Assembly: GCA_900696525.1 (NCBI GenBank)
Contig: CAADGL010000021.1
Location: forward strand, 124,001 to 188,000
DNA length: 64,000 nucleotides
Direction: 5' to 3'
Source of the DNA: an uncultured Planctomycetota bacterium
GTDB taxonomy: Bacteria > Planctomycetota > Phycisphaerae > UBA1845 > Fen-1342
Shown: piece by piece, positions 26,537 through 35,632 of the stretch
Numbering within the stretch: position 1 is the first letter of the stretch
How the letters are laid out: each line of letters starts with the position of its first letter
Notes under the pieces: generated by a model
Seen by the model: the letters and a program-made list of their open reading frames with translations, nothing else
What the model was told of the DNA's origin: nothing
Databases searched by the model: none
Program-made: the position numbers and the translations under genes

Positions 26537-28066
26537 TCAGAAGCCGAGCGGCAGGCCGAGCCACATCCACAGGGTGAGCAGCGCGCTCCAGCCGATCATG
26601 AAGGTGATGGTGTACGGCAGCATGGTCGCGACCAGCGTGCCGATGCCGGCGCCGCGGTCATAGCGTCTGAAGAAGGCGATGATGAGCGGAAAATAGGACA
26701 TCATGGGCGTGATGATGTTCGTGCAACTGTCGCCGATGCGGTAGGCGGCCTGGACGAGCGCCGGGTCGTAGCCGAGGATCATCAGCATGGGCACGAAGAC
26801 CGGCGCCATGACGGCCCACTTGGCCGAGGCGCTGCCGAGGAAGAGGTTAATGACCGCCGACAGCAGCACCAGCGCCAGCATCAGCGGCACGGCGCCGAGC
26901 TGCGACGATTGCAGCAGATCGGCGCCCTTGACCGCGAGGATCAGCCCGAGGTTGGTCCAGTCGAAATAGGCCACGAACTGCGCCGCGAAGAACACCAGCA
27001 CCAGGTACTCGCCCAGCGTCGACATGGCCTTGCCCATGCCCTTCATCACGTCCGCGTCATTGCGGATCGTGCGGGCCGCCACGCCGTACGCGAGCCCGCA
27101 CAGCGCTCCGGACAGGAAGATGATCGCGACGATGCTGCGCATGAAGGGCGAGCGCAACAGGTCGCCGTCGGGGCCGCGCAGGAAGCCGCTTTCCGGCACG
27201 GTCCCGAGCAGCAGCACCGCCACGATGGCCAGCGCCGTCAACAGCGCGAAGACCAGCCCGCGGCGCTCCGCCGTCGTGAGCGAGCGCAGCTCCTCGGTGG
27301 GCGGCGCGGCCGCCTGCGGATCGCCGTCGCCGCTCCAGCGTCCGAGCCGCGGCACGGTGACGCGCTCGGTCACCCAGGCGCCGAGGGCCGTGACGAGGAA
27401 GGTCGAGGCGAACATGAAGAAGTAGTTGCAGGCCGGGTTCACCTCGGCGTCGGGCTTGACGATTCGGGCGGCCTCTTCCGTCAGCCCGGCCAGCAGCGGG
27501 TCGATCGTCCCCAGCAGCAGGTTCGCGCTGTATCCGCCCGAGACGCCCGCGAAGCCCGCCGCCAGCCCGGCCACCGGGTGCCGCCCCGCCGCCTGGAAGA
27601 TCATGCCCGAGAGCGGCACGAGCAGCACGTAGCCGATCTCGCTGGCGGCGTTCGAGAGCACGCCGGCGAAGACCACGACGATCGTCAGCAGGCTGCGCGG
27701 CGCGGAAGTGACCAGCAGCCGCATCACGGCGCCGATCAGCCCGCTGGACTCGGCGACGGAGATCCCGAGCAGGGCGACGAGCACGGTGCCGAGCGGCGCG
27801 AACTTCGTGAAGTTCACGACCATTTCCTGGAGGATGCGGTGCAGCCCGGCCACGGTCAGCAGGCTGACCGGCTCGATCATCTTGTGCGTGCCCGGGTGCT
27901 CGACGGCCAGCCCCGCCCGAGCCGCGAGGTCCGACAGCACGATGATGACCAGGGCGAAGATCAGGAACAGCGTCGCAGGGTGCGGAAGCATGTTGCCGCC
28001 GCGCTCCACCACGTACAGAAACGTCCCCAGCCAGCCGCGTCGGGCCGTGGTCGCACGGTCGCTCAT
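26537..28066 (-). CDS. AbgT-family transporter
   Basis: A 509-residue integral membrane protein of the AbgT family, with about 11-13 predicted helices. Characteristic segments: [21 protein letters not shown] at the N-terminus, [19 protein letters not shown], and C-terminal [52 protein letters not shown]. Characterised relatives import p-aminobenzoyl-glutamate or export sulfonamides. GGGAGG lies 9 nt before the ATG. It lies downstream of an asparaginase gene on the same strand, 183 nt away. Confidence 0.9.
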   Translation of the reverse strand: MSDRATTARRGWLGTFLYVVERGGNMLPHPATLFLIFALVIIVLSDLAARAGLAVEHPGTHKMIEPVSLLTVAGLHRILQEMVVNFTKFAPLGTVLVALLGISVAESSGLIGAVMRLLVTSAPRSLLTIVVVFAGVLSNAASEIGYVLLVPLSGMIFQAAGRHPVAGLAAGFAGVSGGYSANLLLGTIDPLLAGLTEEAARIVKPDAEVNPACNYFFMFASTFLVTALGAWVTERVTVPRLGRWSGDGDPQAAAPPTEELRSLTTAERRGLVFALLTALAIVAVLLLGTVPESGFLRGPDGDLLRSPFMRSIVAIIFLSGALCGLAYGVAARTIRNDADVMKGMGKAMSTLGEYLVLVFFAAQFVAYFDWTNLGLILAVKGADLLQSSQLGAVPLMLALVLLSAVINLFLGSASAKWAVMAPVFVPMLMILGYDPALVQAAYRIGDSCTNIITPMMSYFPLIIAFFRRYDRGAGIGTLVATMLPYTITFMIGWSALLTLWMWLGLPLGF

Positions 28067-28156
28067 GTCAGACGGCCTCCCTCGGATGCCCTGTCGGAGT
28101 CACGGCCAGCCGCGAGCGCGGGCGTGTGACGTGTCCGACCTGGCGACAGGCTATGT

Positions 28157-28180
28157 CACTCGCTGGCGCTCGCGACTCGT
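28157..28180 (+). repeat. Dispersed 24-bp repeat, copy 1
   Basis: The 24 bases beginning CACTCGCTGGCGCTCGCG recur at 47031-47054 with a single difference. Both copies lie in intergenic DNA and in the same orientation. Neither is in a gene. Probably a member of a larger genomic family of short repeats; the copy number outside this window is unknown. Confidence 0.7.
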
Positions 28181-28249
28181 CGGCGTGAAGCGGCTCGGTT
28201 ACGCGGCCGTGGTGCGTTGATTGCGCTCGCGCGTCGGCTCCGCTTCCGC

Positions 28250-29341
28250 TCACCCCGCGTACACCCCCGGCGTCGCGACGTGCCGCGCCTTGCCGCCGCG
28301 GTCGCAGAGCGCCATCTTGCCCGGACGCCGAAGCGACGCGCCGCCGAACTGGCCGTCCTTGCGCAGGGCGTACAGGTTGAGGTCGAAATCGGGCTCGCCG
28401 GCGGCGTTGCGCAGGCGCTTCTCGGTCTTGGCGGCGACGCGGCGCAGGGCTTCCAGGCAGGCCTCCTCGGGCGAGCGCCCCTGCCGCATCAGCTCGACCG
28501 CGGTGAACGACGTGAGGTTCTGGAGGTTGGCCTCGCCGCGGCCGGTGCTGCCGGCGGCGCCGACGTCGTTATCGACGTAGAGGCCCGCGCCGATGATGGG
28601 CGAGTCTCCGACGCGTCCGGGAATCTTGTACGACAGGCCGGAGGTCGTCGTGCAGCCGGCGAGGTCGCCGCTCGCGGTCAGGCCGAGGCAGTTGATCGTG
28701 CCCCAGGTCCACTCGGGCGCCAGGACCGGCGCCGGGCGGCGCCGGTGCGCTCGGCTGGAGGGGTCGCCGCTCTCTTCGGGAGATAGCCAGTCGTCGTCCT
28801 TCGAGAGGTTCTCCTTCCAGCGCAGCCACTGGGCGCGGGCGGCGTCGGTGAGCAGGTCTTCTTCCTTGAAGCCGTGAGCCAGGGCGAAGCGTCGCGCCCC
28901 GTCGCCCACGAGCAGCACGTGGTCGGTGCGGCGCATCACGAGCAGCGCGACTTTCGACGGGTTGCGGATGCGCTCGATGGCCGCAACCGCGCCGGCCTTG
29001 TGCGTGGGCCCGTGCATGACGCTCGCGTCGAGCTGCACGACGCCTTCCTCGTTCGGCAGGCCGCCGAGACCGACGGAGTGATCGTTCGGGTCGTCCTCGA
29101 CCAGGGCGACGCCCGCCACGACCGCGTCGACCGGGTCGTTGCCGGCGAGCATCAGCTCCATCGCCTTTTCGCACGCGGCCAGGCCATTGCTGCTCGCGAC
29201 GACCAGCGGACGGCCCGCCGCTCCACCGGGCGCGCCCCCGGGCCCGGCGGCCTGCTGCCCCAGGGCGCGGCCCACGCCGCCCAGCCCCGCCGCCGCGACG
29301 CCGGCGGCCGCCTGCACGAAGTCACGACGGCTGATGTTCAT
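28250..29341 (-). CDS. N4-(beta-N-acetylglucosaminyl)-L-asparaginase-like Ntn hydrolase
   Basis: A 363-residue isoaspartyl peptidase/asparaginase-family enzyme. The N-terminus NISRRDFVQAAAGVAAAGLGG is a twin-arginine signal, so the protein is probably exported folded. The autocatalytic nucleophile is Thr215 in TWGTINCLGL; downstream RVGDSPIIGAGLYVDNDVGAAGSTGRGE is typical of glycosylasparaginases. It would self-cleave into alpha and beta chains and hydrolyse glycoasparagine or isoaspartyl bonds. Its ATG overlaps the stop of the TVP38 gene by 4 nt, placing it last in the coupled operon. Confidence 0.88.
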   Translation of the reverse strand: MNISRRDFVQAAAGVAAAGLGGVGRALGQQAAGPGGAPGGAAGRPLVVASSNGLAACEKAMELMLAGNDPVDAVVAGVALVEDDPNDHSVGLGGLPNEEGVVQLDASVMHGPTHKAGAVAAIERIRNPSKVALLVMRRTDHVLLVGDGARRFALAHGFKEEDLLTDAARAQWLRWKENLSKDDDWLSPEESGDPSSRAHRRRPAPVLAPEWTWGTINCLGLTASGDLAGCTTTSGLSYKIPGRVGDSPIIGAGLYVDNDVGAAGSTGRGEANLQNLTSFTAVELMRQGRSPEEACLEALRRVAAKTEKRLRNAAGEPDFDLNLYALRKDGQFGGASLRRPGKMALCDRGGKARHVATPGVYAG

Positions 29342-30165
29342 GCTGTCTCCAGTGATGAGCCCGGGGGCTCTGGGGAGCCAGGGGGGCCGGCCTTCGGACG
29401 GTCCTCATTCAAGCGTCCGGCCAACGCCTGGTTGACGAAATGCCCGATCATGGCGAGCACGAGCAGCGTCAGCGCGACGCCGGCCCAGAAGTACCACCAG
29501 GGCGCGCCGGTCTCGCTCAGGTCTTTGAGGTGCGCACCGACGTAAATCATCGCGGCGGTGCGCGGCGCCATGCCCAGCAGCGTCCCCAGCAGGTAGGCGC
29601 TCAGTGGCACCCGCGTCGCGGCCAGCACAAGGTTCGTCAGCGCAAAGGGCGAGTTCGGCGGCAGGCGCAGCAGCGTGATCGTCAGCAGCGTGCGCCAGTA
29701 TCCGACGCCCAGCAGGCTCTTGTGAATGGCCCGCGCCCGCGGGTGTTCGGCGATGACGCGCAGCGCCCGGTCGCCCGCGACCGTCCGCGCCACCACGTAG
29801 CCCAGCGCCGCCGCGCCGACGAATCCGGCCATCGCGGCCGGGAAGCCGAGGGCGAAACGGAAGGCGTAGCCGCCCATGAGCGCGGTGATGTGCGTCGGGA
29901 GCAGCGCGAGCCCGGCGGCGGCGACGAAGGCGGCGATGTAGAGCACCAGGCCGAGCTGCTGGTGGCTGAGCAGCCACTCGGCGGCGGGCTCGCGATAGGC
30001 CAGCAGGGCGAAACCACCGATCGGCGGCAGCGTGCAGGCGATGATCGCCAGGACGCTGAGCGACCCGAGCTGCCGCACGACGCCGCCGATGGTCGCGGTA
30101 GGCGGCGCGCTCGCGGACGTGCTCGCGGCGACGGCGGTGTCGTCGCGGTCGGACGAGGGGCTCAC
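29338..30165 (-). CDS. TVP38/TMEM64 (VTT domain) membrane protein
   Basis: A 275-residue membrane protein with five or six predicted helices and the VTT/DedA-like signature (GYVVARTVAGDRA, RLPPNSPFALTNLVLAATRVPLSAYLLGTLLGMAPRTA). TVP38/DedA relatives are implicated in lipid scrambling and membrane homeostasis. It starts with GTG at 30165, which overlaps the stop of the CvpA-like gene by 4 nt, and its own stop overlaps the asparaginase start. The coupling suggests a shared envelope function. Confidence 0.85.
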   Translation of the reverse strand: MSPSSDRDDTAVAASTSASAPPTATIGGVVRQLGSLSVLAIIACTLPPIGGFALLAYREPAAEWLLSHQQLGLVLYIAAFVAAAGLALLPTHITALMGGYAFRFALGFPAAMAGFVGAAALGYVVARTVAGDRALRVIAEHPRARAIHKSLLGVGYWRTLLTITLLRLPPNSPFALTNLVLAATRVPLSAYLLGTLLGMAPRTAAMIYVGAHLKDLSETGAPWWYFWAGVALTLLVLAMIGHFVNQALAGRLNEDRPKAGPPGSPEPPGSSLETA

Positions 30166-31958
30166 CGGCTTTCCTGCGCCTGGTTGAGCATGGGATAGCG
30201 GAACCCGGAGACGCCCTGGCCGTTCTGGTTCGACACGCTGGTGATGACCTCGCCGCCCTTGACGATGAACAGCAGGCCCAGGACGGTGCCCTCGGCCTGA
30301 AGCTCAGCGCTCTGAATGGACGTGAAGTTGAGCGTGCCGTAGAAGCCGCTTGGCTCGCTCGGCGGGACGCCGGTGTAGTACAGCTCGATGTGCCGGCGGT
30401 CGCCGCGCTGCACGATGGCGTAGTAGCCGGCGAGCGGATAGGTCTCGCCCGACTCGCTGGCGCACTTGTACTGGTTGACGTTGAGGGCGACGTAGTTGAA
30501 GACCTGGCCGGCGAGCGTCAGCGCCTTCTTCGGGTAATACTGGAGCTGGAACAGGCGGTAGCCGCCGTCCGGTATCTTGATCTTCTCGACCTCTTCGTCG
30601 CCCAATTGCGGCTCGAGACGCGCGACCTCGCCCACGATCCGCCCGGACTTGAACATCCGGCCGGAGAGCTCGCCGCCGGCCCGGCGGATCGACGCCACCG
30701 ACATCTTGATCGGCAGGTTGTCGACGTCGCCCGTGCGGCCGTGCTCGATCGCGTCGATGAAGCGGAAGGCGCCGCTGGCCTGCACCTGGGCCCGTTCCTC
30801 GGGTGAGAGCAGCGGCGGCAGCGGCGGGGCGGCCTTGGCCAGGTACTGCGGCTCGGCCTGCCGCAGGGCGGCGCGGGCGTGCCGGCGGTACTCGACGAAG
30901 CGCGGCTTGAACTCCTGCGGCGTTTCGAAATAGGCGTCGATGACGTTCTCATCGACGGACAGGCGGAAGTTGTTGTCGGGTTCGACGATGCGCGGCTTGC
31001 CGCTGATGCGGTGCTCGACGTTCGCCAGGATGATCGGCGTGACCTGCATCGGCCGGCCGCCCGGGCCGTCGCCGACCAGGCGGATCATGGTCGGGCGGAA
31101 CAGGTGCGCCAGGATGCCGCCGTCGCGATCGGCGGCTGAGGGCCGCAGCTCCAGGCGGGTGACGACGAACTTGTTGCCGGGGAGCGGCGCGACGGGCTTG
31201 TCGGTGGAGAAAGGCGGGTAGGGCTTGTCGCGGGTCGGGACGTCGGCGCGGTAGCGGGCGGCGACGGGCTCGGTCTGCTCCCACCAGTTCTGGACCGCCA
31301 GCCCGTCCTTCGTGCCGTCGCCTTTCTTGTCGCGGTAGACCGCGGGAGTGGACTCCCACTGCACGGTGTTGTTGGTGAAGAAGACCCAATCGGTGAAGCT
31401 GGGGTAAACGCTGGCCAGCGAAGTCTGCGAGCTCATGCTGCCGGCGCTGAGCTGGTTGACGAGCCAGACGGTGAAGTCATCGCTGCGCAGCCAGAGCGCG
31501 CGGCGCTCGAAGAACGCCAGGTCCGGCCGGTCCGGATGCTTCTCGTCGGGCTGGCGCTCGTAGCGCGAGAACATCAGCACGCGCCCGCCGATCGGCAGCA
31601 TCAGCACGCAGATGACCATCACGCCCACGCAGATCTGCGCGTTGATGAAGCCCAGCACGCCTGCCCCGGCCCAGTCCACGGCCGCGGGCAAGGTCACGTT
31701 CCCGCGGATCAGGTTGTCGGCCGCGACGCGCAGGCCCGTCAGGCTGAGCACGAACAGCAGCAGCAGCGCCGTCGGCTCGGCGTAGGCCGGGTGAAAGGAC
31801 TTCGCCAGCAGCCCGGCCACCGGCTCGAAAAAACCGAAGGCGATCAGGGCCGCCACGATCGTGCAGCCGAGGTTGATGATCCCGCTGAAGAATCCGAAAA
31901 CGGTCTGCATGAAGGTGATCAGCAGCACCAGGATCAGAGAGATCAGATTCAACGCCAT
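30162..31958 (-). CDS. CvpA-like membrane protein with large extracytoplasmic domain
   Basis: A 598-residue protein. The first ~125 residues form four hydrophobic helices, with NLISLILVLLITFMQTVFGFFSGIINLGCTIVAALIAFGFFEPVAGLLAKSF resembling the CvpA/colicin V production family. About 460 residues follow without recognisable domains, apart from regular beta-rich segments and a proline patch (PPLPPLLSPEE). ATG at 31958 lies 4 nt after the stop of the GspE-like gene. AGGTGAG at that junction may act as a ribosome site. Function unknown; a partner of the GspE-like protein is inferred from coupling. Confidence 0.7.
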   Translation of the reverse strand: MALNLISLILVLLITFMQTVFGFFSGIINLGCTIVAALIAFGFFEPVAGLLAKSFHPAYAEPTALLLLFVLSLTGLRVAADNLIRGNVTLPAAVDWAGAGVLGFINAQICVGVMVICVLMLPIGGRVLMFSRYERQPDEKHPDRPDLAFFERRALWLRSDDFTVWLVNQLSAGSMSSQTSLASVYPSFTDWVFFTNNTVQWESTPAVYRDKKGDGTKDGLAVQNWWEQTEPVAARYRADVPTRDKPYPPFSTDKPVAPLPGNKFVVTRLELRPSAADRDGGILAHLFRPTMIRLVGDGPGGRPMQVTPIILANVEHRISGKPRIVEPDNNFRLSVDENVIDAYFETPQEFKPRFVEYRRHARAALRQAEPQYLAKAAPPLPPLLSPEERAQVQASGAFRFIDAIEHGRTGDVDNLPIKMSVASIRRAGGELSGRMFKSGRIVGEVARLEPQLGDEEVEKIKIPDGGYRLFQLQYYPKKALTLAGQVFNYVALNVNQYKCASESGETYPLAGYYAIVQRGDRRHIELYYTGVPPSEPSGFYGTLNFTSIQSAELQAEGTVLGLLFIVKGGEVITSVSNQNGQGVSGFRYPMLNQAQESR

Positions 31959-31962
31959 GTTC

Positions 31963-33666
31963 TCACCTCGTCGCCTTCTGCGCCGCCCCGCCCGACGGAG
32001 CCGCCGGCGCGCCTCCCGCCGACGCCGCGGGCGGCCGCGTGGCCCGCACGACCTCTTCGATGCTCGTGATGCCATCGAAGACCTTTTGCAGCGCCTGCTG
32101 CTGGAGCCCCGGCACGCCCTGCTTGAGACAGTGCGCCTGGATGTCGTTGATCGACCCGCCCGCCGCCAGCACCTGCCGCAGGCCGTCGTCAACCGTGACG
32201 ATGTGGAAGATGCCGGTGCGCCCCGTGTACCCCGTGCCCTGGCAGGCCTGGCACAGGACCGGGTTCCCGTGCTTGTCGAACTGCGGCTCCGGCGGCCGGT
32301 AGAGGACCTTGTCCCCCGGAAGGTTGAGTTTGCGGAGGGTGGCGGCGTCCGGCTTGTAGGGCGTCTTGCAGGCCATGCACAGGACGCGCACCAGCCGCTG
32401 GTGCAGCACCGCCAGCAACCCGCGGGCCGCGAGCTTGCTGTCGCCGATACCCGCCAGGCCGCGCTTGAACGCGTCCCAGATATCGGCGGCGGGCATGCCG
32501 ACGTAGACCTTCTGTTTCTCGACGGCGGCCCTGGCCGCGGCGGGCATGCTGCCGCGCTCGCGCAGCTCGGGCAGCACGATGACGTTCGGATCGGACCGCA
32601 CGACCTTCTGGAGCTCGCCCGTGAACGTGCGGTCGTCGGCGGGCTCGAAGAGCCGCTGGGTAATGTTGTCGACGTCCAGCTCGCGCACGTACTCCAGCAT
32701 CTGGATATTGAGCAGGAAGGCGTCGTGGCTCCGCGCCAGGGCGTACACCGTCGTCGTCAGCCCGCCGCCCTTCGGCGCCGTCACCAGCACCAGGCCCTTG
32801 TCCGCGTCCATGAAGTGCCGGACCTGCTCCATCTGCTTTTCGGTGAAGCCCAGGTCGGCGACCTTGAAGCCCCTCTCGCGCCCGATCACCCGCACGGCCA
32901 GACGCTCGCCCGCCGTCGAGCCGTTGCTCTGGATCGTCAGCTCGTACTTGTTCTCGCCGATGGCGGCCTGGAGCTTGCCCATCTGCGGCTTGCGGCGTTC
33001 CTCCACGTTGAGGCCGGCGAGCTGCTTGAGAAAGAGCAGGATGTTGTCGCCCTCGGCACGACCGATCGGCTCTCGCTCGGAGACGACGCCATCGACGGAG
33101 TAGCTGATCTGGCACGCCTGACCGGCTGGAGAGAGCTGCGCCAGGTTGGCGCGGCGCCACAGCATGTCGAAGAGCAGGTCCTGTGTCAGCCGGTAGCGCT
33201 CGCGGCCTTCGTCGTCCTCGGGAATCCGCACCGTCTTGCGGTCCGCGCCGACCAGCTTCACGCGCTCCTTGACTTCCACCTGCTTGGCCTTCTTCTTTCC
33301 GGCGAGGCCCTCGGTCATAACCTTCTTGAGGTGCGCCGCCGTCAGCACCTTGTCCTCCGGCTCAACCAGGCCGTTGCGGTGGATGACGTACGACAGCGAG
33401 ACCGCGAGCTGCACGACGGCGTAGCCGCCGAGCGCCCCCCAGAAATTCGGCACGAACAGCAGCAGGCACAGGGCCAGCAGCCCGCCGAAGACGTTCACCA
33501 TGTTCCAGATCGCGCGGTACGTGTTGACGGCGATGGCGTCCTTGTCCGCCCACTGGGCGTAGAACGCCCAGACGGCGATCAGCACGACCACCGCCACCAG
33601 CTTCAGCGGGTGAACGTAAACCGACGACTCGGGCAACTGCGCCAGCAGATCGGGCGATGCCAGCAT
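31963..33666 (-). CDS. Membrane-anchored GspE/PilB-like protein with degenerate Walker A
   Basis: A 567-residue relative of type II secretion/type IV pilus ATPases. Two or three N-terminal hydrophobic segments (residues about 20-95) are unusual for GspE. The N1E-like domain and core follow, then the tetracysteine zinc finger (Cys430, 433, 472, 475: CMACK...CQACQGTGYTGR). The Walker A motif reads APKGGGLTTT at 297-306, with Leu303 where the invariant Lys should be. Walker B reads VIVLPELRE where VGEIRD is usual. ATP hydrolysis is therefore doubtful. AGGAG precedes the ATG. It heads a coupled operon with the CvpA-like gene. Confidence 0.8.
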   Translation of the reverse strand: MLASPDLLAQLPESSVYVHPLKLVAVVVLIAVWAFYAQWADKDAIAVNTYRAIWNMVNVFGGLLALCLLLFVPNFWGALGGYAVVQLAVSLSYVIHRNGLVEPEDKVLTAAHLKKVMTEGLAGKKKAKQVEVKERVKLVGADRKTVRIPEDDEGRERYRLTQDLLFDMLWRRANLAQLSPAGQACQISYSVDGVVSEREPIGRAEGDNILLFLKQLAGLNVEERRKPQMGKLQAAIGENKYELTIQSNGSTAGERLAVRVIGRERGFKVADLGFTEKQMEQVRHFMDADKGLVLVTAPKGGGLTTTVYALARSHDAFLLNIQMLEYVRELDVDNITQRLFEPADDRTFTGELQKVVRSDPNVIVLPELRERGSMPAAARAAVEKQKVYVGMPAADIWDAFKRGLAGIGDSKLAARGLLAVLHQRLVRVLCMACKTPYKPDAATLRKLNLPGDKVLYRPPEPQFDKHGNPVLCQACQGTGYTGRTGIFHIVTVDDGLRQVLAAGGSINDIQAHCLKQGVPGLQQQALQKVFDGITSIEEVVRATRPPAASAGGAPAAPSGGAAQKATR

Positions 33667-34118
33667 GAACTCTCCTGTCTCGCCGCTCGCCGGGCCGGCC
33701 AGGCGCCCGCCGGAGTCGCGCGGCGCGCACGGCTCCGTTGCGCCGGCAACCCGGGGAAAACGCCACCCGCCGGGCCCGCCAAGCGCCCAACGGCCACGAA
33801 CTGTCGAGTCTACCGCGCCCCGGAAGGCATTTCCACGCCCCCTCAGCGAGGCGGTACCCCGGGCCGGCGTCACGTCCCCGTTACGGAAACAGCCCACGCG
33901 ATATCCCGGATATCGACCACGAGCAGCGGGTGCAGCTCGATGATTCGTCGATGTGGGCACCGACCGGTGCTGTGTTCGCGCCGATTGTCTCGGCTCACGG
34001 GTTCTCCTTCCTCGCGTGCGTGGGCTCAAGGGAGAGGAGTTGCTCACGGATGCCGGGAGCCGACGGGCCGAGATTCACATGGGAGTCGAGGCCCGTCGGG
34101 GCACCCGCGCCGAACGAC
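33667..34118. other. Intergenic gap upstream of the GspE-like operon
   Basis: No gene is recognisable in 452 nt; the ORFs here are arginine/proline-rich shadows. At 33899-33915 a near-perfect palindrome, CGATATCC-C-GGATATCG (8-bp arms, 1-nt centre), stands out in GC-rich surroundings and could be an operator for the operon that starts at 33666. No convincing -35/-10 pair was found. Confidence 0.5.
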
Positions 34119-35366
34119 TCAGGCCCGACTGGCCAGCGGGTGCTTGAGCAACACGGCGCTCGGGACCACGGGGAACTGCAAGCGGACGCGGTAAACGTCG
34201 AACTGCCGCCCATCCCAGCCCAGACGCTCGAACGCGTATTCGATCAGTCGGGTGTAGCGAGGGACTTCCGGTGTGCGCACAACCTCCGGGCCGCAGCCGA
34301 GGTAGCGAACGCCTTCGTGAACAGGAAGCCGATCGGACTCCTCATAGTGGCAGTCCAGCTCCGCGGCGAACAGCTCACTGAAGAGCTCCACGTGCGGCGT
34401 GATTCGACCGAAAAGCTCGCGGTGGATGATCAGATCGAAGATCGATGCCTCGCAGGGTGTACGCATGCGGGCCCTGACAACGAACTGCCAATCGCGTTCG
34501 GCGCGGTAGCGCGACCCGATGCCACGCACGGTTTCACCGATCATGCACGTATGGGAGGCGGTGTTGCCAACCGGAGCCTCCGCTAACTCGTATTCGACCG
34601 CTCCGCGCGGTCCGCTGACCCGCTGAAAGCGCGGCAGCAGCTTCGAGCAGAACTGGCTCAACAGCGGGAGGTCGGCTCCTCCGGGCTGGGACGGAGCGCT
34701 CGGATCAAGGGGCTCACGCGCGAACGACGTACGCAGCTCCCCCACATCGTTAACGCTGTACAGTCGAGCGATCCGCCACGGGACATGGGGGCGAATCCGA
34801 CGCAGGTTGACAAAACCGCGGATGACGGCAACGTCGAGCAGGTCCTCGTTCGCCGAACCGTTAACGAGATAGGTGTCCAGCTGGGTCGCCGCCTGCACAC
34901 CCCAGAGGTAACTGTTAGCCTGGAACGCCTGCTTGCGGTGCTCCATGTCGGCTCTTGCGGCATTCTCCCTGACGTACCCTGCCAACATCATGCCGAACGA
35001 CTTGCGGTCACCGGCATGGACCTGGATCAACGCGCGGAAATCCTGGAAGGCCTTCCGGGCCGCCTCGATGGACGCGCGCGGCGCATGGCAGCGCGAGGCC
35101 GCACGCAGGAAGATGTTGACGCCGGCGCTGCCCGGAAGGACGCGGGCCGCGGCAAACGGATCGTTTCCTTCGATGAACTTGCTGATCTTCCAGGCCAGCG
35201 TCCGATCGATGCCAAGCACCTCCGCAAGCTGGCTACGGCGTGAAAGCCGCGAGACGGGGAGCGGGTCCAGCACGTCGGCGAACGCACTGCGCAATCGGGC
35301 GATAACCTGGGTGGCATGGCTCGCGAACGAAAGGTCGCCGTCGGCTTTCGAGGCGCTCTTCTGCAT
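34119..35366 (-). CDS. Uncharacterised HTH-like protein
   Basis: A 415-residue cytoplasmic protein I do not recognise. Residues 39-65 (SRLSRRSQLAEVLGIDRTLAWKISKFI) fit a helix-turn-helix pattern, so DNA binding is possible. The rest is a mixed alpha/beta region with several Trp/Tyr and a repeated ELFGR/FSELFAAEL segment. Start ATG 35366 is favoured because a near-consensus promoter places transcription at that codon; ATG 35420 is an alternative. Its intergenic region holds inverted repeats that it might bind (autoregulation is inferred). Confidence 0.55.
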   Translation of the reverse strand: MQKSASKADGDLSFASHATQVIARLRSAFADVLDPLPVSRLSRRSQLAEVLGIDRTLAWKISKFIEGNDPFAAARVLPGSAGVNIFLRAASRCHAPRASIEAARKAFQDFRALIQVHAGDRKSFGMMLAGYVRENAARADMEHRKQAFQANSYLWGVQAATQLDTYLVNGSANEDLLDVAVIRGFVNLRRIRPHVPWRIARLYSVNDVGELRTSFAREPLDPSAPSQPGGADLPLLSQFCSKLLPRFQRVSGPRGAVEYELAEAPVGNTASHTCMIGETVRGIGSRYRAERDWQFVVRARMRTPCEASIFDLIIHRELFGRITPHVELFSELFAAELDCHYEESDRLPVHEGVRYLGCGPEVVRTPEVPRYTRLIEYAFERLGWDGRQFDVYRVRLQFPVVPSAVLLKHPLASRA

Positions 35367-35372
35367 GCCGTC

Positions 35373-35401
35373 ACAATACCGTCTATAAACACATGTGTCA
35401 A
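35373..35401 (-). promoter_or_regulatory. Near-consensus sigma70 promoter for the HTH-like gene
   Basis: Minus strand: TTGACA (35401-35396), 17-nt spacer, TATTGT (35378-35373). The -10 ends 6 nt before the ATG at 35366, so transcription should start at or next to the start codon, giving a leaderless mRNA. A 10-bp palindrome ACACATGTGT (35389-35398) overlaps the -35 element and is a candidate operator. Confidence 0.65.
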
Positions 35402-35442
35402 CATCACGGTTAGATATCATGTAAGTGCATGTTATTAAATAA

Positions 35443-35470
35443 GCTAGATATCTCTGTAGAACTATCTAGC
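35443..35470. promoter_or_regulatory. Inverted repeat, candidate operator
   Basis: GCTAGATA (35443-35450) and TATCTAGC (35463-35470) are perfect 8-bp inverted arms separated by 12 nt. TAGATATC also occurs at 35411-35418 and 35445-35452. The cluster lies in an AT-rich island between the two divergent promoters, where a regulator could control both genes. Confidence 0.5.
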
Positions 35471-35488
35471 ACGGTTTTCAAAAACGTA

Positions 35489-35517
35489 TTGACAAACCAG
35501 CCGGACGGCCGTAAAAT
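35489..35517 (+). promoter_or_regulatory. Sigma70 promoter for the SUMF1-like dockerin protein
   Basis: TTGACA (35489-35494), exactly 17 nt, TAAAAT (35512-35517, 5/6). The predicted start near 35524 gives a leader of about 110 nt before the ATG at 35633, which has GGGAGG. This is the strongest promoter in the window by consensus match. Confidence 0.75.
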
Positions 35518-35632
35518 CGGACCTATTCGTGGTCAGCCTCGTGACCTTGCGCTGACCGAGTCGGCGGACGCACGCTGCGTTCGCCGGTCGGCGATCCAGG
35601 CTAGGGCTCGAAAAAAAAGGGAGGATCTTGAG

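Noticed and set aside
31963-33666. Type II secretion or type IV pilus system
   Set aside because: No GspD, F, G or PilC-like genes nearby, and the ATPase motif is degenerate.
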